Of a stretch of DNA of 64,000 nucleotides, positions 27,049-38,000 are shown piece by piece (the first letter of the stretch is position 1; every line of letters begins with the position of its first letter). The notes beneath the pieces were generated by a model that searched no databases, had not been told where the DNA came from, and saw nothing but the letters and a program-made list of their open reading frames with translations. This DNA is from Macrococcoides bohemicum (GTDB taxonomy: Bacteria; Bacillota; Bacilli; Staphylococcales; Staphylococcaceae): assembly GCF_042658685.1 (NCBI RefSeq), contig NZ_JBHSQY010000006.1; one strand, given 5' to 3'. Both the position numbers and the translations under genes were made by a program.

Positions 27049-29976
27049 CGTTATTTTTAAATGTTTAATACCATTTTTAACTTTTGTTTCACTGTGTTCA
27101 TCTAACACTCTATTGAAATCTTCTTCATTGAGTTGAAGTAATACTTCATATAGAGATTTATCTTCAAGGTTATCTTTTATCCACATTAATCTTAGTTCCA
27201 GTTTTTCACCGAAATAGTATTCAGATAAATAAATAGGTTGTTCGTTAGGTTCTTTAATTGTCTCACTTTCAAACACATCTTTGCTTTTATCATGTTGTTC
27301 TAGGAATATCATAATCTGACGTTGTATCTCAGCTGACTGATTACCAGCAATATTCAAGTGTTGTAATTGTGACTGCATATTAGTCATTACACTTTCTTTT
27401 GTTTGTGCTTGAATTATTGATTTGTAGAAATCTTCACTACCTGTAAACTGCATACATGCTTCTTTAAGTTTTTCTTTATCTTTATGAGGCATTTCAAGAC
27501 TTGCTATATATCCATTAGCAGTTAAATCTAGCTGGGTCGGTTTATGTTTCCAATCAATCATGAAGTCACGTAAGTTAAGATGTCTGTGTTTAGAAGGTAT
27601 ATCAAAATCAGCAAATTGATTTGCTGGTTCAAAGTCATCACCTAAAAACTCAAATCTAAATGGTAGTTTAGTTTCATTCACATTATAGATCGGCTCAGGT
27701 CTGATACTATTTCGGTTGTTATCACTCGTTTTTAAAAATCGTAATACGATTGTTTCTCCTCTTACGAACTTTGGTAGTAATTCAGGATGTATTAAAGGTT
27801 GTTGCTCTGCTGTAAAGTTTTGTGAAAAATCACTGCCACCATTTGAAGTTCTTGATGATGTTGTAACAGTGGTATTACCACATTTCGCAGAAATCTCATC
27901 GTTTGTTTCTTTACTTGTTGACTTTATATAGATATGTGTCTGACAGTTGTCTTTAATTGTCTCACCGTTTTCTTTACCATACTTTGATGTAACCTGTGAG
28001 TAACCTTGTACATATAATTCAAAAAGAATATTACGTCCTAAACAGACAGTCAAAATATTTGCCATGTCATGAATTGCTGGCATATTACCAAATTCATCAA
28101 GTCTGAATTTAACACGTTGATGACATTTACCTCCTGATTCTGATGCTCTCCTCGCTAACATTGTATAAAGCTGAGATATAAATATAGATGCTACAACGTG
28201 CGTTGAAGTATCGTAATCGGGAATTACCATAAACACTGCTACTGGTTTTTCACTGTAGAAACAGTTGATTTTTAAAATATCACTATTCTTTTCTATATTT
28301 TTTAGGAAAGCTTCTTCTGGATAGATACGATCTCCTGTATAAGGATCTTTCTCAACGACTACAAAACCTCTTTTCGGCTTTTCTCTATAGAATTTGTACT
28401 CAAAAACTGCTTTATCTAGTTCTATACGAATAATTTCTCCGTCTTTCATCTTACGTTTAAAGTAATTTTCCATGAATCCTAGTGAATCAATTTTAAAGTT
28501 TGATGATAGACAATTTTCTTCTCCATATCCATAATGGATAACGCCACGTTTAAATATATATCTCATATCAAAACGAACACGTATTCTTTTATTAAAGCCA
28601 ACACGCGTAAAGTCTAAAGAATTAGCAGAACCCATTTTTGAAATCTTTTCTGATACGAATATTTGCAAGGTTGTTGAAGCAGTTGCTAAGATACCTGAAC
28701 GTGTATTACCACTAGCAAATTGTGTAGTTGCGTATTGTTTCCTTGCAATACTTTCAGGTGGCATATCCATGATGTACTCATCTAATGCGTTATGTTCAAC
28801 TCCGTCATCATCTGTATAGTTATCCGTACCTAGTATATTTAGTAGATCATATACATTTCTCATTGTTATTTTGTCAGGTCTATTTTCATCTAAGGCTCTT
28901 TGAATAACAGTAAATATTAAAGCATTAACAAGACCTGCGGCCGAATCCTGCCAGAAGCTATCTCCACTTTCTGGAGATGGAAACAAAGTACTTGTTAAAG
29001 TAACTGCATAAGCCTCTGCTTGTGCAAAGTCACCCTTAATATATTCATCTTTAATGATTTGTAGCATATTATAACTCATGCCATCATCAGGATTTAAAAG
29101 GTTTAAAACTTCAACGTCATAACCTCTTTTTCTGAGTGTTTCGTATGATCCAGCATACAATTCACCTTTTGGATCGTTGAATACTAAAGATGGTTTTTCA
29201 CTAGCTCTTGTATCTATATCTGTTGCTGGAAAAACCATCGATTCACCTTTACCTGAACGTGAAGTACCGATAACCATTACATTGATTGTGTCCTGATCAA
29301 TTAAGTATCTACCGTTATAAAAAAGCTTCGATAAAGGATTAATAAGCTGTTTTTCGCCTAACTTTATTAAAGGCACAGCTCTAAATATTTTTGGTAAATC
29401 ATTATAGTGCGTTATAGGAACACCTGGCTGTCCTTTATATTCTGTGCATTGCTGTGGAACGCTGACATATTGCTTTTTTAATTCTTTTATTTCTGCAAAC
29501 TTTGCATCCCCTTTTTGTCCGTAATGCATTTTTCTATGTGCTACATAGAATTTATACAGAAAACGTAGTATAATCAGTGTCATAGCTGAAAATAAAATTA
29601 ACCAAATCAACAGATGTTGATTTGGTTTTATTGTTAAATCGATTAATTTTTGATTATTTAAAAATATATAACTCATTCTATTAGATATAATTTCAGTTTT
29701 ATCTAGTATATTAGCCTTGTCAAACTGATTTACTTTCGTTATATATTTAAAGTTATTAATAATATTGAATATAAAATTAGTGACTATATTTGCTAAAAAT
29801 ATATTAAAAATAATAGTAAGCACTGACAGTATATACATATTTTTTCTAGTTGCAAGTGTTTCCTTTATTCTAATTGGCTTTCTTTCACTTTTAATAATTT
29901 GTTTAATGATTGGTTTTTGTTTGTTTTTATATACTAAAATATCATCTAAACCATATTTCATTAGTTGCTTACTCAA
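27046..29976 (-). CDS. VirD4/TraG-type coupling protein (T4CP)
   Basis: 976 aa. A cytoplasmic head of about 50 residues comes first, then membrane helices (about residues 50-75 and 122-142), then the RecA-like ATPase with Walker A VIGTSRSGKGESMVFP near residue 235, VFNDPKGELY, and Walker B FRLDEFGNMP near 628. This is the hexameric pump that brings the relaxase-DNA complex to the channel (TrsK/TraK in pGO1/pSK41). The C-terminal about 200 residues are an extension that probably recognises the relaxosome. The SSB-like gene lies just upstream. Confidence 0.9.
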   Translation of the reverse strand: MSKQLMKYGLDDILVYKNKQKPIIKQIIKSERKPIRIKETLATRKNMYILSVLTIIFNIFLANIVTNFIFNIINNFKYITKVNQFDKANILDKTEIISNRMSYIFLNNQKLIDLTIKPNQHLLIWLILFSAMTLIILRFLYKFYVAHRKMHYGQKGDAKFAEIKELKKQYVSVPQQCTEYKGQPGVPITHYNDLPKIFRAVPLIKLGEKQLINPLSKLFYNGRYLIDQDTINVMVIGTSRSGKGESMVFPATDIDTRASEKPSLVFNDPKGELYAGSYETLRKRGYDVEVLNLLNPDDGMSYNMLQIIKDEYIKGDFAQAEAYAVTLTSTLFPSPESGDSFWQDSAAGLVNALIFTVIQRALDENRPDKITMRNVYDLLNILGTDNYTDDDGVEHNALDEYIMDMPPESIARKQYATTQFASGNTRSGILATASTTLQIFVSEKISKMGSANSLDFTRVGFNKRIRVRFDMRYIFKRGVIHYGYGEENCLSSNFKIDSLGFMENYFKRKMKDGEIIRIELDKAVFEYKFYREKPKRGFVVVEKDPYTGDRIYPEEAFLKNIEKNSDILKINCFYSEKPVAVFMVIPDYDTSTHVVASIFISQLYTMLARRASESGGKCHQRVKFRLDEFGNMPAIHDMANILTVCLGRNILFELYVQGYSQVTSKYGKENGETIKDNCQTHIYIKSTSKETNDEISAKCGNTTVTTSSRTSNGGSDFSQNFTAEQQPLIHPELLPKFVRGETIVLRFLKTSDNNRNSIRPEPIYNVNETKLPFRFEFLGDDFEPANQFADFDIPSKHRHLNLRDFMIDWKHKPTQLDLTANGYIASLEMPHKDKEKLKEACMQFTGSEDFYKSIIQAQTKESVMTNMQSQLQHLNIAGNQSAEIQRQIMIFLEQHDKSKDVFESETIKEPNEQPIYLSEYYFGEKLELRLMWIKDNLEDKSLYEVLLQLNEEDFNRVLDEHSETKVKNGIKHLKIT

Positions 29977-29992
29977 AGTATTTCCTCACCTT

Positions 29993-30475
29993 CTAATCGA
30001 ACGGCAATTCCTCATCAGAAATGTCGTAGCTTTGTTTTTTGCCCTCTTTTTCTTCATTTTCAACTACTGATTCATTTTCTTCTTTTTGTCTTTCTTCTCG
30101 TTCTAAACGTTGTTTCAATAGTCTGTCTTTTGCTACTTCTGTTGTTTCTAACGTTCTAATTGAAGTACATACAAGGGATGGTATTGGAAATCCTTTATTT
30201 TCTTCACGATAACTTTCTATCTTATACTCGACGAGTATTCTTTGCCCCTTAACAATATTCTCAAAGAAGAATGAAGCAGTTGATCCAAACACTCTAAATG
30301 GCAAAGTAACATATTTTTTTGAAACTGAATAATTATCATCTGATTCTTTTTGTTTTACATCAATTCTACAAGTCAAATAGATAATTGTTTTAGGCACATT
30401 GTTTTCTGTCTTGCTGATCTGGGGTTCATTATTTACAAAACCTTCTACATATAATCCTGATAACATATTAATCAT
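29993..30475 (-). CDS. Single-stranded DNA-binding protein-like
   Basis: 160 aa from the ATG at 30475, chosen for its ggagg site. An OB-fold-like region (residues 1-115: LSGLYVEGFVNNEPQIS...KKYVTLPFRVFGSTASFFFENIVKGQRILVEYKIESY) is followed by an acidic, Lys/Glu-rich linker and the diagnostic SSB tip EELPFD, which binds partner proteins. Plasmid SSBs protect transferred single strands. It overlaps the end of the upstream gene by eight bases. Confidence 0.8.
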   Translation of the reverse strand: MINMLSGLYVEGFVNNEPQISKTENNVPKTIIYLTCRIDVKQKESDDNYSVSKKYVTLPFRVFGSTASFFFENIVKGQRILVEYKIESYREENKGFPIPSLVCTSIRTLETTEVAKDRLLKQRLEREERQKEENESVVENEEKEGKKQSYDISDEELPFD

Positions 30476-31616
30476 TTTTATTTTCCTCCGATTCCATCTC
30501 AACTAACTTTGAATAAACTTGTTGTATACCTTGTTCAATTGCTCCTATTTCATACTTTTCTTTGAGATTATTCATAACATCAATATATTTCATCTTCACA
30601 TAACTATTTGAAATACCATATCCATTAAATTGCGTAAAAAGAATTATTTCATTTCTCGTCCCCATTGATTGTAGTTTATTAAATTTATTTAGGAACGTCT
30701 TATATGAATCTTTAATCATTGTTGAGTTGAGAACAATAACTTTTAAAAGATTCTTAATTTCAGAATCCACTGGTACAGCTTTGTCTATAAAGTTATTAAG
30801 TGCTGTTGAATTAAAATCATCTCTATGTTGTATATCTTCATAAAGTTGGTTTAATGTTTTTTCTGGTTTACTATCTTCTGTAATAATGTTTTCTTCTGTA
30901 TGTTCAGTTTCATCAGCAATCACGTCTGTTTTTACTGTACTAACTTGTTCTGTTTCTTCTACAGTTTCTTTATTATCCAAATTATTTTCAGAAGTATCAT
31001 TCTCTTTTTCACTTATATTTGTATTGTTTATCTGTTCTGTTTCTTCAACAATATTGCTGTTATCCTGAGTAATATGTTCTTCTCTTGTTTCTTCAATTTG
31101 TTCTGTAACGTCTATTGTATAATCATCACCATCAATTTCAGATCCAATACCGTAATATTCTTGATAATATTCATTCTCTTTCTCTTTAATATTAGTGTTA
31201 TCTATAATATCTTTTTCTGTTTTTATATCATCTTCGGTGATTACTGTGTTTTCTAATAATTCATTTATATTTTTTCCTTCTAGTGTATATAATTCCTTAA
31301 CTTTTAAAAGATGATTGAAATCATTTATTAATCTGATAGAGTATTTGTTTTCGCCATATTTCTTAATCTCTTTAATTTCAATACTCATTATTACTTCATT
31401 AATATCATGACCATTTCTAGTGGTTGAATAGTCTATTAATGCATTAAAAATCTGTCTTTTTTCACCTAATGTTTCACCAGGTACTTGCCAATCAAACTTT
31501 AATTCCATGTCACTATTAACAATATTACCTGTTAAAACGAATTTTCTTTCCTTCATACTAATATCTATAATTTCCTGCATACTTTTGATAACGACATTTA
31601 TTTTAAGTTCTATCAT
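30468..31616 (-). CDS. Conjugation-operon protein with acidic linker (382 aa)
   Basis: Soluble. The N-terminal domain is about 130 residues (IELKINVVIKSMQEIIDISMKERKFVLTGNIV...), then comes an extremely acidic linker with Glu/Asn/Thr repeats (about 130-250), then a helical C-terminal domain (TLNQLYEDIQHRDDF...). The N-terminal part looks beta-rich. It overlaps both neighbours (by four and eight bases), indicating tight coupling with the SSB-like gene. No family recognised. Confidence 0.6.
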   Translation of the reverse strand: MIELKINVVIKSMQEIIDISMKERKFVLTGNIVNSDMELKFDWQVPGETLGEKRQIFNALIDYSTTRNGHDINEVIMSIEIKEIKKYGENKYSIRLINDFNHLLKVKELYTLEGKNINELLENTVITEDDIKTEKDIIDNTNIKEKENEYYQEYYGIGSEIDGDDYTIDVTEQIEETREEHITQDNSNIVEETEQINNTNISEKENDTSENNLDNKETVEETEQVSTVKTDVIADETEHTEENIITEDSKPEKTLNQLYEDIQHRDDFNSTALNNFIDKAVPVDSEIKNLLKVIVLNSTMIKDSYKTFLNKFNKLQSMGTRNEIILFTQFNGYGISNSYVKMKYIDVMNNLKEKYEIGAIEQGIQQVYSKLVEMESEENKND

Positions 31617-31885
31617 TGTCTATCATCCCCCTGATTAAATTGTGTACTTGCTTGATTACTATAATTATCAGTAGTTGTAATTAATGGTTGTTGTACTACT
31701 TTGCTTACTTCTTCAACTTTCTGAGTAGTTTGTTTTGTATCTTTTTCTTGATTTAGAGCTTTATCAATCTTTTTCTGTAAAGACTTGATTTTAGCATCTT
31801 TATTAATAATAGATGCCTTTGTGTATGATTTATCAGCAATATACTTATTTACAATTGCTTTCTTTGTTTCTAAAGGTAATGCCAT
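31613..31885 (-). CDS. Small Gln/Lys-rich protein (90 aa)
   Basis: Helical N-terminus (LETKKAIVNKYIADKSYTKASIINKDAKIKSLQKKIDKALNQ) and a disordered Gln/Thr tail. No family recognised. It overlaps the following gene by four bases and begins four bases after the preceding stop, so it is firmly part of the T4SS operon. Confidence 0.6.
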   Translation of the reverse strand: MALPLETKKAIVNKYIADKSYTKASIINKDAKIKSLQKKIDKALNQEKDTKQTTQKVEEVSKVVQQPLITTTDNYSNQASTQFNQGDDRQ

Positions 31886-31888
31886 CTT

Positions 31889-34288
31889 TTATTCATAAGT
31901 CATTGATTTATAAGTTTTAAATAAATCATCCAGATTACCATTTGATAAGTAAGTTGTAATTAGATATTCCTTGTCATTAGTTGATTGTCCTACTTTTACT
32001 GCATTTAAATAATCTTTATTATCTAAAAGCATTTTTTTAATTTCTTTAGCTTTAGATGGTTTTTCATTAATTGCATTTACATAATCTTCTTTTTCAATAT
32101 ATGATTTATATTGATCTTTAGTTTCAGCTTTATTCACTTCTTGTTTGTCATCTAATAATCCTTGTGAATCTGCATAAAAATAACCTGGAATAGCAATTGC
32201 TCCTGTTATAACTAACGCTGTTAAGATTTTACCTAATGATTTAGAGGGCTGTGGAATTTCATTATTTTTGTATACTGCTTGTGGTTTTACTTCTGATTCT
32301 GGTACTCCTTCTGTTCTTGTTTCTTCTTTAACTTCCTGCAAGTTATTATTTTGAGGGAAAAGATGATTGATATTATTGTATTTAATTAACTTAGCAATAT
32401 TTTCATCCTCTTTATTTCTATTCTCTAATTCTTTACGTCGTAATTGAATATCTTCTTCTTTTAGACGATTTTCATCCTCTTTTGCTTGAATCTTACGTAG
32501 TTCAATATCCTTTGCTTTGATTTCAAGTTCATGTTTACTGTTTTCTTCTAATGCACGTGCTTTTTTGAGTTCGTTATCAGAAATAGCCTTTTCACTTTCA
32601 ACTTGTTTTGAGTAATGAATTGCTTCTTCTGATTTTTTAATCTCTAGTTTCGTTTTTTCTTCTTCTAAAGATAGTTTTTGTTGTAGCACTTTATTAGCTT
32701 CAATTTCACTATCTAATCGTTTTCTATCTTTAATATCCTGTGCAATTTGATCCTGAATCTCTAGCAGTGCTTTATATGTTTCTTTATCGTAATCAAACAA
32801 TGCCCATGATAATGCTTTAAGGCGTTCTGCTTTCATTCTTAGCACGTTTGATTTAATATCCTTAATCCCTTGTACACGCTTTTCTTCAACTAATAATTTA
32901 ATTTCATCCTCAGCTTTTTGCTTAGCTCTACTTTCGAGAATATTTGCTGTTTCTTTAAATTTAGAACGTTCTTCAAATAAACGAGTATCTTTATCATTAT
33001 TTAGTTGTTTTTGTTTAATTGCCCTGTTTAATTTATACTGTTCGTCATCTGATTTTAGTATCATTTCAATTTCGTCACTCAACTGTTGATCAATTAAGTT
33101 AATTTTTTCATCAAAGACCGGACGTTCTATTTCAATAAGTTGTTCTAAATAATCTTGATAGTTAGGTTTGTTTTCGTTATAGAATGTCTCTAATTCTTTA
33201 CTTAACTTAGTTTCTTCATTGATAATGAACTCAATTAATTCATTTTCGATGATATTAAGTTCTTCATTATGAAAATTTGCTTTTTGTTTTTCTCTTGTAT
33301 TCAGGTAGTATTGTTCGTTCTTTTCTTCTGGTTCTTTCACATCTTCTGTAAATTTTTGAGGTTCAATACGTTCTTCTTTTAATTTAAGAATTTCATTACT
33401 ATCAAATTGTTCATTATGTTCTTTTTCAATGTCTCTTAATTTAAGTTCTGCGTTATGACTATTAATGTTTGGTTCTTCTGTTTCCTGCTCTTTTACTGTA
33501 AATGTTACAGTATCTTCATTCGTTTTGTTGTTATCACTTAACTGATTCTCAGCATTTGTTACAGAATCAGCTAATTGATTTTCATTGTTATCACTTACTT
33601 CTTTATGTTCTTTTTCTTCTGTGGCTAATATGCGATCCTGAGAATCAGTTAAATCTACAACTTCATCATGATTTGCTGGTTCTTCATCAGGATTGATCTC
33701 ATTTTCTCCATTTATACTGACAACTTCTGTTGCTTTCATAATGTTCTCAGCATCTCTATTACCAGCAACTTCATCTAAGCTGTCCTCTTTAACTTGATCT
33801 AGTTCTTCATCATCAATAGGCGTTGTTTCTTCTTCAACCTCACTATTCTTTTTTCTTCTCAACTTACTAAAGATACTAGTTTTCTTAAGACTACCTGACT
33901 TTACTTCATTGTTTTTCGCTACATCATAATTATTTGATTCTTCTAAAGTCTGTTTGTATGCATCAATGTATTCCTGTGATACATTTTTTTCATCTATATC
34001 CTTATCTTTAATCATTTCCATTTTAATAATTTCAAAAATAGATGTTTTTGTATTTTTATTGATAAGATATTGAGGCATCTCAAATGAAGATATGGTTGTA
34101 TCATCATAATCAACAATCGAAATGTCTAATGGATAAGACTTTTCTTTTTCTTCTGCTAATTCTCTAATCATTGTTAAAATTTCATCAAATTCTTTAAAAT
34201 AGTATGTTTTTTTAGTACTTAATTGAATTACTTTAAAATCTTTGTCTTTTGGAATATTGTTTACCTTTACTTTTAAAATTTTTGTCAT
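31889..34288 (-). CDS. Large coiled-coil membrane protein of the T4SS operon (799 aa)
   Basis: Residues 1-75 (ILKVKVNNIPKDKDFKVIQLSTKKTYYF...) could form a small ubiquitin-like fold. A very acidic low-complexity region follows to about 340, then a long charged coiled coil to about 650, a single membrane helix near 705-722 (LGKILTALVITGAIAIPGYFYADSQG), and a short helical C-terminal domain (KSYIEKEDYVNAINEKPSKAKEI...). The plan of coiled coil, late membrane helix and small TPR-like end is reminiscent of EssB/YukC organisation, but no sequence motif proves kinship. Role unknown, probably structural in the channel. Confidence 0.6.
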   Translation of the reverse strand: MTKILKVKVNNIPKDKDFKVIQLSTKKTYYFKEFDEILTMIRELAEEKEKSYPLDISIVDYDDTTISSFEMPQYLINKNTKTSIFEIIKMEMIKDKDIDEKNVSQEYIDAYKQTLEESNNYDVAKNNEVKSGSLKKTSIFSKLRRKKNSEVEEETTPIDDEELDQVKEDSLDEVAGNRDAENIMKATEVVSINGENEINPDEEPANHDEVVDLTDSQDRILATEEKEHKEVSDNNENQLADSVTNAENQLSDNNKTNEDTVTFTVKEQETEEPNINSHNAELKLRDIEKEHNEQFDSNEILKLKEERIEPQKFTEDVKEPEEKNEQYYLNTREKQKANFHNEELNIIENELIEFIINEETKLSKELETFYNENKPNYQDYLEQLIEIERPVFDEKINLIDQQLSDEIEMILKSDDEQYKLNRAIKQKQLNNDKDTRLFEERSKFKETANILESRAKQKAEDEIKLLVEEKRVQGIKDIKSNVLRMKAERLKALSWALFDYDKETYKALLEIQDQIAQDIKDRKRLDSEIEANKVLQQKLSLEEEKTKLEIKKSEEAIHYSKQVESEKAISDNELKKARALEENSKHELEIKAKDIELRKIQAKEDENRLKEEDIQLRRKELENRNKEDENIAKLIKYNNINHLFPQNNNLQEVKEETRTEGVPESEVKPQAVYKNNEIPQPSKSLGKILTALVITGAIAIPGYFYADSQGLLDDKQEVNKAETKDQYKSYIEKEDYVNAINEKPSKAKEIKKMLLDNKDYLNAVKVGQSTNDKEYLITTYLSNGNLDDLFKTYKSMTYE

Positions 34289-34312
34289 TTTAGTTCTCCT
34301 TTATAAAAAATG

Positions 34313-34341
34313 AAGGAGAAAAACAGTATGTTTCTCTCCTT
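34313..34341 (-). terminator. Hairpin after pilin-like gene
   Basis: Stem AAGGAGA with partner TCTCCTT extended by A/T pairs, six T on the minus strand. A partial terminator here would give more of the short pilin-like transcript than of the downstream operon. Confidence 0.65.
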
Positions 34342-34356
34342 AAAATAATTCTGATA

Positions 34357-34689
34357 TTAGAAGTTTGCTACGTTATCTGCAACCCAGTTTGCAATTTCAC
34401 CAGCACCATAAATTAAAACTAATCCGATAACGGCATTTAATAAATATGTTTTACCAGCTTGTGATCCATTAGGACCACCCCACATAAATTGATAACCTGC
34501 AATCGCAACATAAACTGCGGCCACTGCTAAACCTACTACTCTTAAAAATCCTGAAATCTTCTTTAATCCATTTACGATAGATGTTTGTGCATCATTTAAT
34601 TGTAAGAAATGACCTAAGTCAATATATCCTAAAAAGTCAAAAAGTGATAAAAAGTTTTGGATTCCCATGCTTGTGATTAATTCGTTCAT
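34357..34689 (-). CDS. VirB2/TcpD-like small membrane subunit (pilin-like)
   Basis: 110 aa with two membrane helices (about residues 45-65 and 80-100) joined by a short Gly-rich loop (YQFMWGGPNGSQAGKTYLLNA). This is the plan of VirB2/TrbC-type subunits and their Gram-positive equivalents. The N-terminal part is amphipathic rather than a classic signal peptide. It is the second gene of the T4SS operon, and a hairpin follows, as expected for a highly expressed subunit. Its start overlaps the upstream stop by one base. Confidence 0.7.
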   Translation of the reverse strand: MNELITSMGIQNFLSLFDFLGYIDLGHFLQLNDAQTSIVNGLKKISGFLRVVGLAVAAVYVAIAGYQFMWGGPNGSQAGKTYLLNAVIGLVLIYGAGEIANWVADNVANF

Positions 34690-34949
34690 TATTTATATTC
34701 TCCTTTAGTTTCAGATAAGTTTTTTTGTTCTTCTGTTAATGCTTTTTCTTTTCTTTGTGGCTTAGGGACTGATTTTAGCAAAATTGAATTTGCTTCTTCT
34801 TCAACAAGATAATTGATAATTTCATTAAAACGTCCTTTTTCTTTAACGACATCAATTAATACTTCTTCTTGTAATGCTTTTTTAAATGCTTTAAAGTCAC
34901 CATGTTCATTTTCAATAAGTGCTTTAACTTGTGCTGATGTTAATTTCAT
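34689..34949 (-). CDS. First small protein of the T4SS operon (86 aa)
   Basis: Start at 34949 behind aaaggagg. Soluble, helical (MKLTSAQVKALIENEHGDFKAFKKALQEEVLIDVV...). Size, position and character recall TrsA/TraA, the first gene of the pGO1/pSK41 transfer operon, but I could not test that. It may be regulatory. Only about 60 bases separate it from the adhesin terminator, leaving little room for a promoter. Confidence 0.6.
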   Translation of the reverse strand: MKLTSAQVKALIENEHGDFKAFKKALQEEVLIDVVKEKGRFNEIINYLVEEEANSILLKSVPKPQRKEKALTEEQKNLSETKGEYK

Positions 34950-35010
34950 GTTTGCAACCCTCCTTTTTTTTATTATTATCTGTTTTAATTGCATCACCCC
35001 TTTTAATGAA

Positions 35011-35041
35011 AAAAGAGACATTCATAGGGAATGTCTCTTTT
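35011..35041. terminator. Terminator after LPDTG adhesin gene
   Basis: Perfect 13-base stem AAAAGAGACATTC with complement and T-run on the minus strand, ten bases after the adhesin stop. Confidence 0.85.
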
Positions 35042-35050
35042 CAAAATCTA

Positions 35051-38000
35051 CTACAGTTCTTCTGATTTTCTTCTGTAAACCATATAACCAACTGCCCCAA
35101 TCAATAATATCGGCACACCTGCATATAATAAATAGTTTAATGATTCATTACCTGTGTCAGGTAATATGCTGTTTGAAGGTTTTTTTATTTCATCTGATTT
35201 TGGACTTTCAGAAGTTACAATATCTGTATTATTTGATTCAGATTTCTCTGTTGTAGGTGTCTCTGTTGTAGGTGTCTCTGTTGTAGGTGTCTCTGTTGTA
35301 GGTGTCTCTGTTGTAGGTGTCTCTGTTGTAGGTGTCTCTGTTGTAGGTGTCTCTGTTGTAGGTGTCTCTGTTGTAGGTGTCTCTGTTGTAGGTGTCTCTG
35401 TTGTAGGTGTCTCTGTTGTCGGTTCTTCTGTTGTCGGTTCTTCTGTTGTTGGTTCTTCGACTTTAGGTGTAGTTGTAACGTCTACCTTATTTGATTCAAT
35501 TTCTTCTTCTACAATTTTACCGTCTTTATCAATTCCAACGATTGTTTTAGCAGTATTCGGGATTACAACCTTTCCATCTTCACTTGTATACTTACTTAAA
35601 TCTGCATCTTTCTTGATGAATGTATCAATTGCTAATGTTAATTTTTGACCGACATACTTACTGCCATCTTTTGCTTTCCATGTGATGATTTCTTTCTCTT
35701 CGTCAATCGTTAAGATTCCTTCAGCTGTAATGTCCTTGCCATCCTTATCAAGGACTTTTGCTGTTTTTGCTTCTAATACATCTTCCAGGTCATCAATAAG
35801 TGTTACTTCTTTAACATTCTTATCATCAGTAATTGTTGTTTCGACTGTGTAATTATATGGTTGTCCTAATTCCAATGTACTTTCACTTACAGTCTTTTTA
35901 ATCACTGTCTTTGATGGATCTTTTGGTACAGTAACATCTACTTTATCTGATGGTGTAGTTGTTCCATCAACAATCACATTCGCTGTATTAGGAATCACGA
36001 TATTTCCGTCTTTATCTGTGTATTTGGATAAATCAGCATCTTTCTTAACTTGTGCTACTACCTCAAGTACTAACTTTTGACCTGCATATTTTGCTGGTTC
36101 TTTTGCTTTCCATGAAATGATTTCTTTTTCTTTATCGATTGTTAGTGTTCCTTCAGCTGTAATGTCCTTGCCATCCATATCAAGCACTTTCGCTGTTTTT
36201 ACTTCTAATACATCTTCCAAGTCATCTTGAATCTCTAATGATTTGATGTCTTTCTTATCAGTAATTGTTGTATTAACACGATACTTGTAATCAGTTGCTT
36301 TTTTAACTTCTGTTGCATCTACTTCTTTTTCATTCGCATCTAAAACTGATTTATCAACTACTGTTTTAGTCGGATCTTTTGGTGCTGGTGGTACTACAGG
36401 CACGATTAAACCTAAATCTACATCCAAATTATCTTTATCTAAGGTAATCGTCTGTGTTAACTTTGCTTTATCAACTGGCGTATATCCTGTTGGTGGTGTG
36501 AATGTGACTGTATATTCACCTTTTGGTAAATCAACCACTGAGTATTTACCATCTGCATTTGTTGTTGTTGTTTTAATCACTTTACCTGTGCTATCTTTTA
36601 CTTCAACTTTCGCATTCGGAATACCTTTTTCTGTCGCATCAACAACGTTGTCTTTATCAATATCATTCCATACTGTGTCCCCAATTTTGAACGTTGGGTC
36701 TTGTGGTACGATTACTTTTACTGTGTCTGAGTTAATAGGTGTGCCACCATTGATGATTGCACTTGCTGTATTCGGTAATACAAATGTGCCGTCTGCCTGT
36801 TTGTATTTTGATAAATCTGCACCGGCTTTTACTTTTGATGTAATCTCAAGTTTTAATTTTTTACCGATGTATTTTGACGGGTCTTTTGCTGTCCATGTCA
36901 CAAGTTCTGTTGTTGCGTCAGTTGTTAAAGTACCCTCAGCCGTAATGTCTTTACCTGTTGAATCTAAAACTTTTGCTGATACGTAATCTAATTCGTCAAC
37001 TAAATCATCTTTTAATGCAAGTGATTTAATCATCGGGTCATTACTTACTGTTAAATCAACATTATATTTGTACTCAGTATTACGTTTTACGTTCATACTG
37101 TCTACTAACTTGTCGCCACTAACGATACCTTTATCAATTAAGTTTTTCGTTGGTGTTAATTTAGAATCAACAGCATTTGATGATACATCTTTACCATCAA
37201 CTGTTACTTTCGCAGTATTCGGTACTGTGTATACGCCATCTTTTAAAATTGTAGATAAGTCCGCACCGGCTTTAACTTTTGCCGGAATCACCAATTTGTA
37301 TGTGTGATTATAGAATGCATCGCTTAATACGAAATCACCTTTCGCCTCAGCGTTGATATTTTGACCCGACGTTGTAATCGTAAATTGTGATGTTACGTCT
37401 TTGTTTAATTCATTGACTACTTTTACATCACCGTTTAACTGTAATACATTATTTAATGTATCTTTAATTTCGTATGACTCATAGTAAAATTCTTCTGTTT
37501 CTAAAGGTACTGTATGCGTTACCTCATAGATTAATGATTCATTCATAGCGTTTAATGTAGTGCTATTTTTTTGTTTCTCATCTGCATCACTTACTAATTT
37601 CGTAGGTTTTAAAATTTCTGTTGCTACAGGCTTTAACGCACTGTAATTTAGATAAGCACCTAAATATGAGTCCTCCGCCCAATCTTTTATATCAGGGGTT
37701 TTTTCAGCATTAGCTTTCTTTTCTTCATCAGTATACTGCCATCCCCACGAGATATTAAGCGTATCAGTGCCGGAATACATAAAAGTAAAATCTCCTCTTA
37801 ACTCGTTTGGGTCTTTTGGGTCAAAATGCCAAGTATCTCCGTCATTACCATATAATTCAGAATAAAAATCTGCACTACCGTCTGAATTAGCTTTATAGAG
37901 AACTTTTGTATCCTTTGTTGGAACATATATCTGGTCGATACTTTGCATAGTTTGACTATCAAATGTTAATTTTTGATTCTCATCAATATCTTTAACCGTC

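Noticed and set aside
35154..35648. Plus-strand Val/Gly-repeat frame opposite the adhesin stalk
   Set aside because: Shadow of the 15-bp repeat; no start signals and no plausible protein.
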